A stretch of DNA of 64,000 nucleotides from CAZIKB01 sp964539665 (GTDB lineage Bacteria > Zhuqueibacterota > Zhuqueibacteria > Oceanimicrobiales > Oceanimicrobiaceae), in NCBI GenBank assembly GCA_964539665.1, contig CAZIKB010000002.1, positions 1 to 64,000 on the forward strand, written 5' to 3'. The translations under genes were made by a program, and so were the position numbers. How positions within the stretch are numbered: position 1 is the stretch's first letter; each line of letters opens with the position of its first letter. A model generated the notes under the pieces. It was not told the DNA's origin and ran no database searches. It saw nothing but the letters and a program-made list of their open reading frames with translations. Of this stretch, positions 54,027 to 62,308 are shown in pieces.

Positions 54027-54527
54027 ATGGAAAAACTTATAGAAGAATTAATATTAATAATTTCAAAAGAAGTAGAAGCTTTCAGTCTGCTTTTAAAGAC
54101 ATTAAATGAAAAGCAGCGTGCTATTGTTGAAGGGGCAATAGAAAAGTTGAATAAGAATGTTAAGGATGAGGGAGAGATTACGCATCAGACAAAATCATTA
54201 GAAACGCAACGGATAGCCCGGACACAAGAGTTAGCTAAAATGCTTTCTTTGGATAATATAAATCCGCGTTTAAGCGTACTCATCGAAAAAGTAGAAGAAA
54301 AATATGCTCAGAGGTTATCAGAACAACGGGATCTTCTATGCTCCATTATTGAGAAAATTAATGACTTGAATGCCAGCAACCAATTTCTTCTACATTACTC
54401 ATTACAGTTAATTGAAAATAGTATGACGTTATTGTTAAATGGTAATGAAAAACTAACAACCTATCGAAAAGATGGTAAAGTAAAAAAAGAATCAATCTCA
54501 CAAAAAGTATTAGATTATAATATTTGA
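54027..54527 (+). CDS. flgN: FlgN-family export chaperone
   Basis: A 166-residue helical protein. EVEAFSLLLKTLNEKQRAIV at the N-terminus and NQFLLHYSLQLIENSMTLL at the C-terminus match FlgN. It chaperones FlgK and FlgL, encoded directly downstream. Confidence 0.85.
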   Translation: MEKLIEELILIISKEVEAFSLLLKTLNEKQRAIVEGAIEKLNKNVKDEGEITHQTKSLETQRIARTQELAKMLSLDNINPRLSVLIEKVEEKYAQRLSEQRDLLCSIIEKINDLNASNQFLLHYSLQLIENSMTLLLNGNEKLTTYRKDGKVKKESISQKVLDYNI

Positions 54528-54536
54528 TATCATATT

Positions 54537-55916
54537 ATGCCAGATTTATTAAGAATATTAAACATTGGAAGAAATGCAATATTGGCTCAAACAGCAGTAA
54601 TGAATACCAGGGGACAAAATATTGCAAATGTTAATACCGAGGGTTATTCCAGACAGCGAGCTGAACTGACTCCTGGAATGTCAATAAGTACGGCAGATGG
54701 AATATTTGGGACGGGTGTTATTTTACAAGGTATTGAACGTACTCGGGATAAGTTAATTGATCAACAGCTAATTCAAGAGCGTGGTTCTGCCGGACAATAT
54801 GAATTTAAATCTGATGCTCTGAAATTCATTGAACAACTGTTCAACGAACCTTCGGATTTCGGCTTGAACCGAATGTTAAATGATTTCTGGAATTCCTGGC
54901 AAGACTTAGCGAATAATCCAGAAAATCAGGGCGGTCGTATGGTTGTAAAAGAGTCCGGTATGACGCTGGCGTCTGGCTTTAATCGCATTGACCGTCAATT
55001 GAAAAAATACATCGTCGATCTAAATAACGATCTACAATTTAAAGTGGAAGAGGTTAATCGTCTTGCAGGCCAGATTGCAAAAATGAATAAAGATATAGTA
55101 AGTTTCGAAGCATCAGGAAATGAGGCCTCAGACTTCCGAGATCGAAGAGATCTTTTAATTGATCAACTTTCTAAGCTTGCAAATATAAAAACTCTTGAAG
55201 GCGCTTCAGGATTTATGAATGTTTCGATTGGAGGCAGGTTTTTAGTCACTGAGTTCACAATTGATGAATTGTCGTTAGCCACAACCTCTTCATCTGTAAA
55301 CGGCCCTAATGTCATTTGGGCTGCAGATAAAAATACCACCAATATAACAGGGGGTACGATAAAAGGCCTTATGGATATTCGGGACGTCAACATTACCGAT
55401 TATTCAAATCAGCTTGATGAATTTGCAAGCACGTTGGCGGAGCAAGTAAATGCAATTCATATAACCGGATATAATAATACTGACAACACAAGAAATAATT
55501 TCTTTAATACAAACATAACAGGCGCAGGGGATTTTGCAGTAAGTACTACTATTCAGAATAATTCTAACTTGATTGCTACATCTGCTCAACAAGACACGCC
55601 TGGTGATAACAGTACTGCATTAGCCATTGCAGACTTACAGGAAGTCCTGAGTATGAACAACGGCACAACTTCTTTCAGTGATTTTTATAATTCTCTTATT
55701 TCCTCAATAGGAGCCCAAACACATAATGCCATCTTTTTAGATCGTAGTTTTAGCCTGGCGGTTGAAAAATTAGAATACACCCGTGAATCGATTTCAGGAG
55801 TTTCATTAGATGAAGAGATGCTTGGCTTAATTGAGGCTCAACAGGCTTTTACTGCTGCAACTCGATTTATTACAACGGTTGATGAAATGACCCAATCTAT
55901 CTTAAACATGGTTTAA
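54537..55916 (+). CDS. flgK: Hook-filament junction protein FlgK
   Basis: A 459-residue HAP1 protein. NIGRNAILAQTAVMNTRGQN followed by IANVNTEGYSRQR, the mid-region FNEPSDFGLNRMLNDFWNSW, and the C-terminal SGVSLDEEMLGLIEAQQAFT are diagnostic. Length is on the short side. Confidence 0.95.
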   Translation: MPDLLRILNIGRNAILAQTAVMNTRGQNIANVNTEGYSRQRAELTPGMSISTADGIFGTGVILQGIERTRDKLIDQQLIQERGSAGQYEFKSDALKFIEQLFNEPSDFGLNRMLNDFWNSWQDLANNPENQGGRMVVKESGMTLASGFNRIDRQLKKYIVDLNNDLQFKVEEVNRLAGQIAKMNKDIVSFEASGNEASDFRDRRDLLIDQLSKLANIKTLEGASGFMNVSIGGRFLVTEFTIDELSLATTSSSVNGPNVIWAADKNTTNITGGTIKGLMDIRDVNITDYSNQLDEFASTLAEQVNAIHITGYNNTDNTRNNFFNTNITGAGDFAVSTTIQNNSNLIATSAQQDTPGDNSTALAIADLQEVLSMNNGTTSFSDFYNSLISSIGAQTHNAIFLDRSFSLAVEKLEYTRESISGVSLDEEMLGLIEAQQAFTAATRFITTVDEMTQSILNMV

Positions 55917-55942
55917 CATTTTTTTAAAGCTCTTAAATAACA

Positions 55943-56836
55943 ATGAGAATTACAAATAAAATGATCTCGAATGGTATTCTTTCTACCACAAATGACGTCA
56001 GGAAGTTGATGGCGGATTTACAATTAGATCTCGCTACCGGCAAAAAGATTAGAAAACCATCAGACGATGCTAACGCTAACCTGAAAGTAGAAAAATTTAA
56101 AGAACTCCAGAATAAAAATGAACAATATTTACGAAATATTTCTCAAATAACCGGATGGATTGACAGTACCACTGTTAGTCTGGAATCTATTAGTGATGTA
56201 TTAATGACTGCCAAAGAAAAGGCCACACAAGCAGCAAGTGAAACTGTGTCCGAGGAAGTAAGAGCAAGTCTGGCCACGATGATTGATCAAGAGATAGATA
56301 CATTAATATCATTAGGTAATACAAATTATAGCGGTAAAAATATATTCGGAGGCACCATAACGATTAATGACGCTCCTTTTTCAAGATCGGGAGACGTAGT
56401 AAGTTATAATGGCAATGACGGCAACATCAAAGGTAAAATTGGTTTTAATGCGACAATACAATACAATAGAACAGGTGAAGAAGTTTTTAGTCCAGCAGGC
56501 GGTGTGGATATTTTTAATACCATGACAAATTTAAAACTAGCACTGGAGCAAAACGATACTTCAGCCATACAGACTTCAATTGATTTATTGGATGATGCAA
56601 TAAAACAGACTAATTCTATTTCTTCAGGATATGGTATATTGCAAAACAGATTGAGCATGACTCAGGATATACTACGCAATGAGAATCTCAATTTGCTCAG
56701 CTTTACTTCGGAACTTCAGGACACAGATATAGCTGAGGCAATATTAAAGTATCAAAATGCAGAAACGGCTTACACAGCAATGCTGAAAACAACATCAACA
56801 TTAGTCCAAACAAGCCTGGTTGATTATCTGGTTTAA
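55943..56836 (+). CDS. flgL: Hook-filament junction protein FlgL
   Basis: A 297-residue HAP3 protein of the flagellin superfamily. MRITNKMISNGILSTTNDVR, ATGKKIRKPSDDANANLKVE and the C-terminal ELQDTDIAEAILKYQNAETA match FlgL. Confidence 0.94.
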   Translation: MRITNKMISNGILSTTNDVRKLMADLQLDLATGKKIRKPSDDANANLKVEKFKELQNKNEQYLRNISQITGWIDSTTVSLESISDVLMTAKEKATQAASETVSEEVRASLATMIDQEIDTLISLGNTNYSGKNIFGGTITINDAPFSRSGDVVSYNGNDGNIKGKIGFNATIQYNRTGEEVFSPAGGVDIFNTMTNLKLALEQNDTSAIQTSIDLLDDAIKQTNSISSGYGILQNRLSMTQDILRNENLNLLSFTSELQDTDIAEAILKYQNAETAYTAMLKTTSTLVQTSLVDYLV

Positions 56837-56922
56837 GTATTCACACATCATTTCAGTGCACGTATACACAAAAATTTTTGAAATTGCATATTTATTAAAA
56901 TATTAAAAGGAGTTTATGAAAT

Positions 56923-57489
56923 ATGGCTACCAAGGATCCGCTAATTATAAATGTAGAATTATTAGAGGGCACCAAATTATTACAACAAGGTAACCTGGAT
57001 GAGGCAAAAACAAGTTATGAAAAAACCATGAAAAATGATCCAGAAAATTTAGAAGCGTTATACGGTCTGGGTATTATCTGTCATTTCCAAAAAAACTATG
57101 ACGTTGCCCAAAAGTATTTTGGAAGAGTACTAGATATACATGAAGATAGTGTTCCTGTATTAAACAGTTATGGCCTGGTCTCAGCTCACCTGGGAGACGA
57201 GGAAACGGCCAAACAATCATTTGAAAAAGCTCATGAAATTGATCCTGACAATTTAGATGCGCAAAAAAACCTGGCGGATATGTACATTAATACTGGCGAA
57301 TTTGAAAAAGGTATTCAATCATATAAAGAGATATTAAAAGAAAATCCACATGATATTGACACATTATTAACTGTTGCCAATCTCTATATGGACGTTGATG
57401 ATGCTGACTCTGCGAAATTTATCTATAAGACAGTGCTGGAAATCGATCCGGAGAATGTATCAGCCAGAGCAAACCTAGCAAAAATTTAA
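56923..57489 (+). CDS. Tetratricopeptide repeat protein
   Basis: A 188-residue protein made of about five TPR units (NPENLEALYGLGII-type blocks: NDPENLEALYGLGIICHFQK, IDPDNLDAQKNLADMYINTG, ENPHDIDTLLTVANLYMDVD). No other domain, no signal peptide. AAAAGGAG lies upstream, about 15 bases before the ATG. It follows flgL by 86 bases and precedes TPR-containing glycosyltransferases, so it may act as a scaffold for flagellin export or glycosylation; this is inference. Confidence 0.75.
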   Translation: MATKDPLIINVELLEGTKLLQQGNLDEAKTSYEKTMKNDPENLEALYGLGIICHFQKNYDVAQKYFGRVLDIHEDSVPVLNSYGLVSAHLGDEETAKQSFEKAHEIDPDNLDAQKNLADMYINTGEFEKGIQSYKEILKENPHDIDTLLTVANLYMDVDDADSAKFIYKTVLEIDPENVSARANLAKI

Positions 57490-57722
57490 ATAGTGACATC
57501 GACTCTGGATACGACAGGGATATCAGGAATTAAGGATATAGGGATACAAGGAAATTTTGAATAAAAATAAGTGAGTACTTTCCGCCATTTATCCTACACC
57601 CTTAGAAACATATATCCAATACCTTATTTCCGTATGCCTTAATAGAGAGACGTCTGACACATTCGTTTGAAATCAGTAAATCCACATATATTCACTGACA
57701 CGATAGATACATATCCATCATC
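57490..57722. other. Non-coding gap before first glycosyltransferase gene
   Basis: 233 bases without a gene. GGATACAAGG (57542-57551) recurs at 59459-59468 in the next large gap, within similar GGATA-rich sequence, suggesting a shared worn repeat. Confidence 0.3.
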
Positions 57723-59390
57723 ATGGCCACCCAAAACTATAATTATCAAAAAAATCGCATAACCAGATTAATTAAAAATAGTCAATTTGATAAAGCTGAA
57801 AGCGAGTTAGCGGAATTAATACATTCCCACCCGCAGGATAGTGAGCTTCATTACCTGGCAGGTATGATGCATGGCTCACAATATAACTTCAAGGATTCGC
57901 AAAAAGGATTTACTGAAGCGTTAAAATATAATCCTGATCATGCAAAATCACTTTTTGAACTGGGCATTATTCAGATGATTTTGTGCCGATTTAATAAAGC
58001 TTTAACATATTTTCACAAGACCAGTACTTTACAATATAAACGAATCGAATCAAAATCTTACCTGGACAAAATAAAACAAATCGCTATAGTAAAAGATGTG
58101 ACATTATCTGCTTGTCTCATAGTAAAAAATGAAGAAAAAAACCTGTCAAACTGTCTTAAAAGTATTGAGTCTGTAGCGGATGAGATCATAGTAGTGGATA
58201 CAGGTTCCGTTGACAAGACCATTGAAATTGCTCAAAGATTTGGAGCGAAAGTTATTCATTTTAAATGGAATCAGGATTTTGCAGCGGCCCGAAATTTTGC
58301 AAAAAAACCTGCTACCTGCGATTGGATTCTCCAAATTGACGCTGACGAAGAACTTTTCCCTGAAGATCAGAGCAAATTACGAGAAATCATTCACCAGGGC
58401 AATTGTACCGCTGCCTTTTTAGAAATTCGAAATAGAACCTCTGGTGTTTTCGGAGAAAATCTACCCATCATACATAATTTAATCAGGCTATATAGAAATC
58501 AAAAAAATATTTATTATGTCAACCCGATACATGAAACTTTAGAAATCTCAGGCAATGCTATACCAACTGACATCAAGCTGCTTCATCATGGTTATAATTT
58601 CGACGCAAATATCTTAAAGAGTAAGCGTGAACGAAATACTAAAATCTTAAATAAAAGATTAGAATCTAATCCAACTGATTTTTTTGCACTTTTCTATCTT
58701 TCCATGCTGCATTTAGGTAATCAGGAATATGATTTATCTGAAATATACGCTCTAAAAATTCTCGATATTTTGAGCGCTGATGATATTACCAATCAACATA
58801 TTTATTTAATGTCATTAAAAAACTTAGCTCTGATTAATGTAGAAAAAAAGAATTTTGACGAAGCAAGAGTTTTTTGCGAGCAGGCTATTGAAATTAATTC
58901 TCAATATTTGGAACCGCAGTTTTTATTGGGGCTCAGTTATTTCCGGAAAGGCAATTACCATAAATCTAAAGATTGTTTTCTTAGTTATCTTAAACTACAC
59001 GACGAAATTACCAAACGACCGGTTTTCAATTTGTGTGCCCAATCATCAAGCGCATATTTGTTTCAAGTTTATCACTTACTGGGGAAAATTTACCGAAAAG
59101 AAAAAAACTATTCCAGGGCGCAGCAAATGTTTAGAGAGACTGTAAAAATAAATCCAAATTTTTGGATCGGTTATGCTGATCTTGGATATATAAATTTAGA
59201 ATTACAGGACTATCAAAAAGCTGCCCAACATTTAGAACAGGCGATTAATTTAGCAAAAAATAATCCCGCGGTTAATGAGAACAACAAAATGATCTGGTTA
59301 GATTTTATGAATGCAGTTAAATATTATCTGATTACATTAAAAAAATTGCCCCTGACAGAAAGTAATAAAAGGCTAAAATTTGTACAATAA
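57723..59390 (+). CDS. TPR-flanked family 2 glycosyltransferase
   Basis: A 555-residue protein: N-terminal TPRs (about 1-115), a GT2 domain (about 120-240; LSACLIVKNEEKNLSNCLKS, EIIVVDTGSVDKTIEIAQ, the DxD-like QIDADEE) and C-terminal TPRs (about 300-520). The WNQDFAAARNFA motif is typical of this GT2 subfamily, often placed beside flagellin genes. Probably glycosylates flagellin in the cytoplasm before export. Confidence 0.82.
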   Translation: MATQNYNYQKNRITRLIKNSQFDKAESELAELIHSHPQDSELHYLAGMMHGSQYNFKDSQKGFTEALKYNPDHAKSLFELGIIQMILCRFNKALTYFHKTSTLQYKRIESKSYLDKIKQIAIVKDVTLSACLIVKNEEKNLSNCLKSIESVADEIIVVDTGSVDKTIEIAQRFGAKVIHFKWNQDFAAARNFAKKPATCDWILQIDADEELFPEDQSKLREIIHQGNCTAAFLEIRNRTSGVFGENLPIIHNLIRLYRNQKNIYYVNPIHETLEISGNAIPTDIKLLHHGYNFDANILKSKRERNTKILNKRLESNPTDFFALFYLSMLHLGNQEYDLSEIYALKILDILSADDITNQHIYLMSLKNLALINVEKKNFDEARVFCEQAIEINSQYLEPQFLLGLSYFRKGNYHKSKDCFLSYLKLHDEITKRPVFNLCAQSSSAYLFQVYHLLGKIYRKEKNYSRAQQMFRETVKINPNFWIGYADLGYINLELQDYQKAAQHLEQAINLAKNNPAVNENNKMIWLDFMNAVKYYLITLKKLPLTESNKRLKFVQ

Positions 59391-59729
59391 TTAATTTTAT
59401 CTAACTCTTCCTAACAAATTTTTTGGTTTCTATCTAAAAGAAACAAAAAGGTTTATGAGGATACAAGGGAATAACCTCATGTCCATATATCTTCCTGCTC
59501 AAGACACCCATTAACACAACAATACAGAACCTCTAATATATAGCCAATTACGACCAGGCCACACCAGAGATATCAATAAATTCAAAAAAAAACAATCTGG
59601 TTAGCAAGCCATATCTCATATTGTCGATAATAGGTGTAGAAAGAGTAAAATGACCGGAGATTTTATAAAAGATAAAAAAAATATTTAATAATTTGTTATT
59701 AGTAACTTAATAAATCAAGGAGAAAAGAT
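59391..59729. promoter_or_regulatory. Upstream region of the flagellin gene
   Basis: A 339-base AT-rich region that must hold the flagellin promoter. GTCGATAA (59623-59630) resembles the sigma-28 -10 box (GCCGATAA), but the -35 position, 15 bases upstream, reads GCAA instead of TAAA, so the match is weak. AAGGAG lies before the ATG at 59730. GGATACAAGG (59459-59468) repeats a motif of the previous gap. Confidence 0.35.
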
Positions 59730-60569
59730 ATGGGTGCATATGGAGACCTTAGTCGAGTTGCAAGTAATATTCAAGCGTTGCAAGCTTTAGATTCGCTTAA
59801 TCAAATTAATTCACAATTAGGCGTCCGTCAATTACGGTTAGCGACGGGACTGCGTATAAACAGTGCATCAGACGATGCTGCTGGATTTGTAATTGGAAAA
59901 GGATTTCAGGCGCGAGTCAGAGGATTGACCCAGGCTCTTTCCAACGTGGGTGATGCCAAATCTATGTTATCTATTGCAGAATCAGGCTTGCAGAATGTTC
60001 TTGATATTTTAGAAACAATGAAAGAAAAAACCACCCAGGCCGCAAGTGATGTACTTGGAAGCACAGAAAGAAATGCTATTGAAGATGAATTGGACGATCT
60101 GGCTGCGGAAATAGACTCCATCCTGACAGAGACTACTTTCAATAGTCAGTCTCTTTTAAATAGTACGGCCTTAACCATTCACACCGGCGCTGGCGCTACC
60201 GATAGACTGAATATAGCAGTTACCAGCACAACCATTACCGCAACTAATATAGGCGTTGCTGATGCAAACTTAACGGTCAGCACTGCTAATAACGCTTCCA
60301 ATGCGTTAGGCAGCGTTAACACAGCGATTACCTCAATAAAGAATAATATTGCTAACATTGGATCGTTCCAATCACGATTGTCTACTAAAGAATCAACATT
60401 ATCTGCGGCTATTACCAATACTGAGGCTTCTCGAAGCCGAATTATGGACGCTGATTTTGCACGGGAACAGTTAACTGTATTGAAACTGCAAATCATGCAG
60501 CAAACTGCTACGGCTTCTTTAGCTCAGGCCAATGCTGCACCCCAGGTTGTACTCTCGTTATTCGGTTAA
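59730..60569 (+). CDS. fliC: Flagellin FliC
   Basis: A 279-residue filament subunit. The conserved N-terminal D0/D1 (about 5-140; RLATGLRINSASDDAAGFVI) and C-terminal D1/D0 (about 215-279; SRIMDADFAREQLTVLKLQI, then MQQTATASLAQAN) flank a short Thr/Asn/Ala-rich middle of about 60 residues, offering many Ser/Thr sites for O-glycosylation. There is one flagellin gene in the window. It is monocistronic, with its own terminator. Confidence 0.96.
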   Translation: MGAYGDLSRVASNIQALQALDSLNQINSQLGVRQLRLATGLRINSASDDAAGFVIGKGFQARVRGLTQALSNVGDAKSMLSIAESGLQNVLDILETMKEKTTQAASDVLGSTERNAIEDELDDLAAEIDSILTETTFNSQSLLNSTALTIHTGAGATDRLNIAVTSTTITATNIGVADANLTVSTANNASNALGSVNTAITSIKNNIANIGSFQSRLSTKESTLSAAITNTEASRSRIMDADFAREQLTVLKLQIMQQTATASLAQANAAPQVVLSLFG

Positions 60570-60591
60570 TCATAGTTTTTTTTAGGGCGAA

Positions 60592-60619
60592 GGGTGTTCC
60601 ACACGGAACACCCTTTTTT
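60592..60619 (+). terminator. Rho-independent terminator of the flagellin gene
   Basis: GGGTGTTCC (60592-60600), ACAC loop, GGAACACCC (60605-60613) then six T. A perfect 9-base stem plus T-run, 22 bases after the flagellin stop codon. Confidence 0.95.
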
Positions 60620-60851
60620 ATTTATAGCAATATTCAAACAACGTCCTGAATTTCATGCCCTGAATGCTCGTCAAAAAATTGAAAAATTACAGCTCCGGCA
60701 CTATTTGCAATAATCCTTCAGTCTATTAACATAAATGTCGATATACATGAAAATCGCAGTTATATTTAAGTAGCCGTGAAAAATTTTCTTCAATAATGAC
60801 TAACATACTAGTAAAACCTGTAACCAGGGCCGCGGGTTGATTCGAAACCAG
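60620..60851. other. Gap between flagellin terminator and next gene
   Basis: About 230 bases with no confident gene. The last part (60796-60840) encodes a short open frame that may be the displaced start of the next transferase. No clear promoter was seen. Confidence 0.3.
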
Positions 60852-62282
60852 ATGCAAATTCTACAACTCTATTCCGGGCAAAATATTAATACAGGAGATT
60901 ATGTTTACCGCATCCAACATCCCGCGACAGGACTTTCAACCATAAAGGGCGTTACAGTTGACAACATGGATTTATTGCAGGTAAACAGTAAATCTATATT
61001 AATCTATGCTCCCCTGCTGATTTTGCACCATTTATCCGATCCAGACCTACTCCCAATTGTATCTGAACGGCGGAAACTCGGTTTACCGACAATTTATGAA
61101 TTAGCAGACAATTTTCGTGCATCTCAGCCACACAGGCCGGAAGCACAGCAGAAAGGTTCACCGGAATACCATATAGTTATGGAAGAACTGCTCCGACGGT
61201 GCGATGCAGTGCAAACAACTGGTCAGGCTTTAAGAAAGCGCTATCATCAGTTAAATAATAATTTCATTATTTTCCCAAACCTGATTGATAAAGTGAATGT
61301 CAGAAAAACACATCAAGGTTGTACTGGCAAATTGACCATTGGTTGGGGAGGTTCAGCTCGCCACTTTGCCGATCTTGCTAATTTTGCACCGGCGATCATT
61401 GATTGGGTGCTCCAACATTCAGATGTAAGATTAGCCATCATGGGAAGTAAAAAAATTCAAACATTGTTTAAAAAACTGCCTTCGGTGCAACTGATAATTC
61501 AAAATCCAGGAAATTTAGATGAGTATTTGTCTTTTTTAGATAAACTGGATATTGGTATAGCGCCATTGCATGAAACTGAATTTAATGCATGTCGTTCCGA
61601 CGTGAAATATTTAGAGTACGCTTCCCGCGAGGTTGTGCCGCTTTGCAGCCGTTATGGTCCCTATTCTGAGTTAAATGATAATGGACAAAATGTCCTGCTG
61701 TTCGAAGACACACACGAACTTATTCAGCGATTGGAGTTTTTACGCACAAATCCTGAGAAAATAAAACAAATCGCACAAGCAGCAAGACTGTGGGTTGAAA
61801 AACACCGTTCGTTTCATAAAAAACACTGGGAATATAGATTAAACATTTACAAACAATTACTGAGTAAAAATAGCAGAGAAGACAAATCAATCCCAAAAAA
61901 ATCTTATCATGAAGTCAATTCGAACGTTAATAAATTGCTAATTCAAGGCATTGATACTTCTGAATCTGAAGAATCGCTTTACTATTTAAAGAAAACGGTC
62001 GATTTATACTCTGATAATTATCAGGCTCATTACTTTTATGGCTGGACTCTATGTAAATCGGGAAATTATCCATTAGCAATAAAAGCGCTGAAACAAGCGC
62101 TGATGATTCGACCTGATTCTATCCGAACGGCTCAATTACTCGCACAAATTTTTTTATTATCGGGAGATTTTAAATCGGCATTGCATTCCGTAGATAAAGC
62201 CTTAAACATTGAACCAGGTCTGGATACGTTATTGCAGTTGAAAACAACTATATTACAGTTAAAAAAAATGTCGAATACCTAA
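60852..62282 (+). CDS. Glycosyltransferase (GT4-like) with C-terminal TPRs
   Basis: About 476 residues. A GT-B fold: N-terminal half with IYELADNFRASQPHRP and VQTTGQALRKRY, C-terminal half with LTIGWGGSARHFADLANFAP, IGIAPLHETEFNACRSDVKY and LEYASREVVPLC. The last 110 residues carry about three TPRs. ATG 60852 is given; a TTG at 60837 is possible. The preceding bases encode MTNILVKPVTRAAG in another frame (from ATG 60796), which could be a lost N-terminus. Likely part of the flagellin glycosylation set. Confidence 0.8.
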   Translation: MQILQLYSGQNINTGDYVYRIQHPATGLSTIKGVTVDNMDLLQVNSKSILIYAPLLILHHLSDPDLLPIVSERRKLGLPTIYELADNFRASQPHRPEAQQKGSPEYHIVMEELLRRCDAVQTTGQALRKRYHQLNNNFIIFPNLIDKVNVRKTHQGCTGKLTIGWGGSARHFADLANFAPAIIDWVLQHSDVRLAIMGSKKIQTLFKKLPSVQLIIQNPGNLDEYLSFLDKLDIGIAPLHETEFNACRSDVKYLEYASREVVPLCSRYGPYSELNDNGQNVLLFEDTHELIQRLEFLRTNPEKIKQIAQAARLWVEKHRSFHKKHWEYRLNIYKQLLSKNSREDKSIPKKSYHEVNSNVNKLLIQGIDTSESEESLYYLKKTVDLYSDNYQAHYFYGWTLCKSGNYPLAIKALKQALMIRPDSIRTAQLLAQIFLLSGDFKSALHSVDKALNIEPGLDTLLQLKTTILQLKKMSNT

Positions 62283-62308
62283 TTTCGGTCTTAGTAATAA
62301 ATATATTT

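Noticed and set aside
57542..59468. Direct repeat GGATACAAGG in two gaps
   Set aside because: Ten identical bases in GGATA-rich sequence is too little to define an element.
59604..59630. Sigma-28 promoter before flagellin
   Set aside because: GTCGATAA is a fair -10 box but the -35 box does not match; kept only as a weak note in the region entry.
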